A stretch of DNA of 8,473 nt, taken from assembly GCA_023380675.1 (NCBI GenBank), contig JAMCRS010000218.1, positions 1 to 8,473 of the forward strand. Direction: 5' to 3'. Of the stretch, positions 5,292 to 8,473 are shown piece after piece. Position 1 is the first letter of the stretch. Each line of letters starts with the position of its first letter. The notes beneath the pieces are model-generated. The model was not told the origin of the DNA and searched no databases. It was given only the letters and a program-made list of their open reading frames with translations. Both the position numbers and the translations under genes were made by a program. Source of the stretch: Chloroflexota bacterium (lineage in GTDB: Bacteria; Chloroflexota; Anaerolineae; UBA4142).

Positions 5292-6098
5292 ATGACCGCG
5301 GACGAGTATGTTCACGGCTATTCAGGCCGGGAGAACGCGCGGCTGCTCGATCAAGCCAATACGCTCGCGGAGCTGCTGCACTACGATACGATCTATCCGG
5401 CCGGCAGCCGCGTGCTCGAAGCCGGTTGCGGCGTGGGCGCGCAGACCGTCATCCTCGCCCGTCAGAATCCGCAGACGCAGTTTACATCCATCGACATCTC
5501 AGCCGTTTCGATCGCGAGCGCGCGAGGAGCGCTGGCGCAAGCGCAGCTATCCAATGTCGAGTTCCGTCAGGCCGACATTTTCGACCTACCGTTCCCTGCC
5601 GAGAGCTTCGATCACGTGTTCGTCTGCTTTGTGTTGGAACACCTGGCCGATCCGCTCCTGGCGCTCGAGCGATTACGCGCCGTGCTCAAGCGCGACGGCA
5701 CGCTCACGGTGATCGAAGGTGACCACGATTCGGCGTACTATTACCCGCGCAGTCCACGCGCCCAACGGACGATCGGATGTCTGGTGGAGATCCAGGCTCG
5801 CCTGGGAGGCGATGCGTTGATCGGCCGGCAGCTTTACCCGCTGTTGAGGCACGCCGGCCTGAATGAGATTCACGTAGAGCCGCGCCAGGTCTATGTGGAT
5901 TCGAGCAAGCCGGCATGGGTTGAAGGGTTTACCAAGAACACGTTCATTGCCATGGTCGAGGGCGTCAAACAAGCTGCGATCGAGCAGGGGTTGATCGATC
6001 TCGCCGATTGGCAGGCGGGTATCTCGGACTTGAAGGCAACCGCAGGGACGGACGGCACTTTTTGCTACACCTTTTTCAAAGCCAAGGCGGTCAAGTAA
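5292..6098 (+). CDS. Class I SAM-dependent methyltransferase
   Basis: A 268-residue cytosolic protein with a Rossmann-like methyltransferase fold. Motif I is VLEAGCGVGAQT (residues 41-52); the acidic residue that usually binds the SAM ribose is probably Asp68 in SIDIS. QADIFDLPFP (93-102) is the adenine-contacting region and FVLEHLADP (113-121) the post-motif III helix. The C-terminal third (about 145-268) is outside the common core and probably forms the acceptor site; its substrate cannot be told. It lacks the three conserved Cys expected of an arsenite methyltransferase. The start at 5292 has AAGGAGG at 5281-5287 and gives the family-like MTADEYVHGY opening. The frame is open back to an ATG at 5205, but that codon lies in the -10 box. 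It has its own promoter and is not part of the B12 unit. Small-molecule methyltransferase is as far as the sequence goes. Confidence 0.88.
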   Translation: MTADEYVHGYSGRENARLLDQANTLAELLHYDTIYPAGSRVLEAGCGVGAQTVILARQNPQTQFTSIDISAVSIASARGALAQAQLSNVEFRQADIFDLPFPAESFDHVFVCFVLEHLADPLLALERLRAVLKRDGTLTVIEGDHDSAYYYPRSPRAQRTIGCLVEIQARLGGDALIGRQLYPLLRHAGLNEIHVEPRQVYVDSSKPAWVEGFTKNTFIAMVEGVKQAAIEQGLIDLADWQAGISDLKATAGTDGTFCYTFFKAKAVK

Positions 6099-6171
6099 GG
6101 TGGTTGCTGTCATCCGGCATTGTGATCCCGCCCCCATGCTGAATGATTTGCGGCCATTGGGCCTCAAGGTA

Positions 6172-6200
6172 TTGACGTCGTTCCGCGCCCGTGCCATAGT
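6172..6200 (+). promoter_or_regulatory. Putative promoter of the ABC permease gene
   Basis: TTGACG (6172-6177, 5 of 6) and CATAGT (6195-6200, 4 of 6) are separated by 17 bp, in the 189-bp gap after the methyltransferase. Transcription would start near 6207, about 80 nt before the GTG start. The gap otherwise shows no clear terminator and no gene that I accept. Consensus match only. Confidence 0.4.
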
Positions 6201-6287
6201 TGTGGAGGCCGTGTTGCCGCCGCACCAAGCCTAATGTTCGCCGCGTCCCGCCCAAAACCGTCCCAACTCTGGGGGTGATGGGGTCAA

Positions 6288-8473
6288 GTGAACAAATTCT
6301 GGATACTCGCGTTTCGCAACCTCTGGGTTCGAAAGACACGCACGCTCGTCACCGCCTCCGGCATCCTGCTTGGAGTTGCGGCGATGCTCGCGGTCAGCGT
6401 GATGAGCGCGTCGACCACCCAGTCGCTCAAGGACTTTTTCGCGCAGTCGTCCGGCCGTGCGAATCTCACGATCGTCGATGCAAGCAGCTCGGGCGAAGGC
6501 TTTCCCGAGCGGACGCTTCGACGCGTCCAGCAGTTCGACGGCGTTGCGGACGCCGTCGGTACGACGAGCAATCAAGTCCTGCTGCTCGCGAAAGACAAGA
6601 CGATTCCGATCAGCGTGGTCGGCATCGACCCGGAGGCCGATCCGCGCCTGCGGACTTTTACGTTGGCGGCCGGACAGTTTCTGGCCAAGCGCCAGAACGC
6701 GCAAGATATCCTGCTCGTCGGGAAATTCGCCGCCGACCATAAGATTGCGCTGGGCGACACGGTGACGCTCGAGCTTCCGAGCGGCATCGAGGACAAGTTC
6801 AAGGTGATCGGTCTCCTGGCCGACGAAGGCGCCGGGCATTTGAACGGCGGCAGCATCGGTTTTGTCAACCTCGACGTTGCGGAGACCGTGTTCGACCGCG
6901 GCAGCCGCATCGACTCGATCGATTTGATCGTCCCGCCGGCCATTGCGAATTCACAAACCCAGCTGAATGAGCTCAAAGACAGCCTGCAGCAAAGCCTCGG
7001 CGACAAGTACGTCGTGTCCCTCCCCGCCTCGACCGGCGAATCGGTCTCGCAAGCGTTGAGCGGGCTGAACCTCGGCCTGGGCATCTTTAGCGTGATCGCG
7101 CTCTTCGTCGGAATGCTCCTGATCTACAACACCTTCGCGATGACGGTCGCAGAGCGAACGCACGAGATCGGCCTGTTCCGCTCGCTGGGCGCCACGAAAC
7201 GCCAGGTACTGTCGCTCGTCCTCGCCGAAGCGATCTTCCTCGGCTTGCTCGGCACACTCCTGGGAGTGGGGGGCGGCCTGCTCCTCTCGGTCCCGCTCGT
7301 GCAGTTGATGGGAAACCTGATCGGCTTGCCTCTCGACTCGTTTGCCATTCCGCTTGACGGTGTGGTCCAGTCTGTGATCGTCGGTCTCGTGACGACGGGG
7401 GTCGCCGCATTCCTTCCGGCGTGGCAGGCCAGCCGCATCCCGCCGACCGAAGCGTTGCGCGCCCGCGCCGGCGGGCACGAAGGCTTTTTGATGCGCCACA
7501 GCTGGAAATTCGGCCTGGCGCTCATCACCATCGCCGTCCTGGATGGGACCGGCATCGTCCGGCTCACCCAGGGCTCGACGTTCTTTTTCGTCACCTTCCT
7601 CGGCGCGATCTTGTTGATGCCGACCATCATTCTGTTGCTCGAGCGCGGCGGGCGCGGGGTGATTGGCGCCGTGTACGGTCCGATGGGGCAGCTCGGCAGC
7701 CGGAACCTCGCGCGCTCCAAAGCGCGGTCCAGCCTCACCGTCGGCGTTCTCATGATCGGCGTCGTGATGAACGTCGCGATCGGCGCGATGAGCACGAGCT
7801 TCAAAGCCAGCATCGACTCCTGGATCGACGCGGCGATCGGCGGCGATTTCATCGTTTCTTCCCAACAGGCGATGCAGGAGGACCTGGCGCGCGACCTGGC
7901 GGCTGTGCCGGGCGTGGCCGCGGTCACACCCGAACGTCTGCTGGAGCAGAAGGTGACGGGGACGACCACGGCCGGTCAATTCACGCGACACGACGACATG
8001 GTCCTCCTACTCGGAGTTGACCCCGCCGCGTACCTGACGGTGAGCTCGTTCCAATTCACCGGCGGCGAAGACGGGGACGCGGCGCTGCGTGACCTTTCCG
8101 GCGGAGACGCCCTATTTATTTCCACCACGCTGCGCGATCGGTGGAAGGTCAAGCCCGGCGATCGGGTGCAAATACGGACGGCCCGGGGCGATCACGATTT
8201 CCGCATCGCGGCGACGGTTGCCATGTTCTGGCAGGGAGGGCAATCGCTCGTCATCTCACGGCGCTCGATCGAGCGGTACTTTGGGGACACGCGCGTGAGC
8301 TTCTTCATGCTGAAAAAGAGCCCCGACGCGAATAGCGCCGACGTGCAGCAGCTCCTCGAGAACGGCATCGCCAAGAGTCGCCACTTGACCATACAGGCCG
8401 GCGACGAGTACCGGCAAAGCTTTGCGGCGCAGATACAGCAGTTCTTTGCCCTGTTCGACGCGATGGTGTGGAT
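6288..8473 (+). CDS. ABC transporter permease, FtsX/MacB type (3' end cut off)
   Basis: 728 codons are present and the gene runs off the window. The inner-membrane permease has two similar halves. Half 1 has FRNLWVRKTRTLVTASGILLG (9-29, first membrane helix), an extracytoplasmic MacB-like domain (about 45-255) and FtsX core helices at about 262-284, 308-338 and 360-379. Between them lie the cytosolic EIGLFRSLGATKRQV (293-307) and PAWQASRIPPTEALRAR (377-393). Two more helices (about 408-422, 432-452) lead to half 2, with SRNLARSKARSSLTVGVLMIG (471-491) and a second extracytoplasmic domain (about 505-715). The window stops where the second FtsX core should begin. An in-frame TGA at 6276-6278 makes GTG 6288 the first possible start; GGGG at 6280-6283 is a weak ribosome site. 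Such permeases work with an ATPase, not in the window, in lipoprotein, lipid or peptide export or in mechanotransmission. The substrate is unknown. Confidence 0.9.
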   Translation, partial: MNKFWILAFRNLWVRKTRTLVTASGILLGVAAMLAVSVMSASTTQSLKDFFAQSSGRANLTIVDASSSGEGFPERTLRRVQQFDGVADAVGTTSNQVLLLAKDKTIPISVVGIDPEADPRLRTFTLAAGQFLAKRQNAQDILLVGKFAADHKIALGDTVTLELPSGIEDKFKVIGLLADEGAGHLNGGSIGFVNLDVAETVFDRGSRIDSIDLIVPPAIANSQTQLNELKDSLQQSLGDKYVVSLPASTGESVSQALSGLNLGLGIFSVIALFVGMLLIYNTFAMTVAERTHEIGLFRSLGATKRQVLSLVLAEAIFLGLLGTLLGVGGGLLLSVPLVQLMGNLIGLPLDSFAIPLDGVVQSVIVGLVTTGVAAFLPAWQASRIPPTEALRARAGGHEGFLMRHSWKFGLALITIAVLDGTGIVRLTQGSTFFFVTFLGAILLMPTIILLLERGGRGVIGAVYGPMGQLGSRNLARSKARSSLTVGVLMIGVVMNVAIGAMSTSFKASIDSWIDAAIGGDFIVSSQQAMQEDLARDLAAVPGVAAVTPERLLEQKVTGTTTAGQFTRHDDMVLLLGVDPAAYLTVSSFQFTGGEDGDAALRDLSGGDALFISTTLRDRWKVKPGDRVQIRTARGDHDFRIAATVAMFWQGGQSLVISRRSIERYFGDTRVSFFMLKKSPDANSADVQQLLENGIAKSRHLTIQAGDEYRQSFAAQIQQFFALFDAMVW

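Noticed and set aside
6951..7991. Long minus-strand frames opposite the ABC permease
   Set aside because: They mirror the codon bias of the permease, have shadow-like composition and no recognisable domain.

Overview
The window is GC-rich bacterial DNA with tightly packed genes on the + strand in its first 3.6 kb. It continues through about 1.6 kb of gene-poor, repeat-rich DNA and ends with a free-standing methyltransferase and a large ABC-transporter permease that runs off the right edge. No rRNA, tRNA or CRISPR array is visible. Dispersed palindromic repeats, short minisatellites and the look of the proteins suggest an environmental GC-rich bacterium. Chloroflexota, Acidobacteriota or a similar phylum is possible, but the phylum cannot be fixed from the sequence alone.

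Region 1 (1-3564) is a vitamin B12 control and synthesis unit. After repeat DNA at 59-182 comes a sigma70-like promoter (216-244) and a cobalamin riboswitch (302-513). The riboswitch has a recognisable P1 stem, the core motifs, a canonical B12 box and a possible L5-L13 kissing loop. A strong intrinsic terminator follows at 582-615, which points to transcription attenuation. Then come cobO (corrinoid adenosyltransferase), cobB/cbiA (cobyrinate a,c-diamide synthase) and cbiB (cobinamide-phosphate synthase), in one direction with 0 and 7 bp gaps. They cover three consecutive-to-middle steps of corrinoid maturation: a,c-amidation, Co-adenosylation and attachment of the aminopropanol arm. Ring-building genes, cobyric acid synthase and the nucleotide-loop genes are not in the window.

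Region 2 (3565-5147) has no intact gene that I recognise. It holds palindromes, a 9-bp minisatellite (3709-3760), a perfect 9-bp stem-loop (4260-4285), and the core of a decayed SAM methyltransferase (about 4532-4828) lying between two diverged copies of a 41-bp direct repeat (4476-4516 and 4941-4981). It looks like a site of repeated insertion and decay.

Region 3 (5148-8473) starts with a very good promoter (TGGACA, 17 bp, TATGAT with an extended -10) threaded through a 10-bp inverted repeat. A leader of about 75 nt with a stem-loop follows, then a class I SAM methyltransferase (5292-6098) with a perfect AAGGAGG ribosome binding site. After a 189-bp gap with a second plausible promoter, a GTG-started FtsX/MacB-type ABC permease (6288 to beyond the window end) shows two homologous halves. 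Its ATPase is not in the window.
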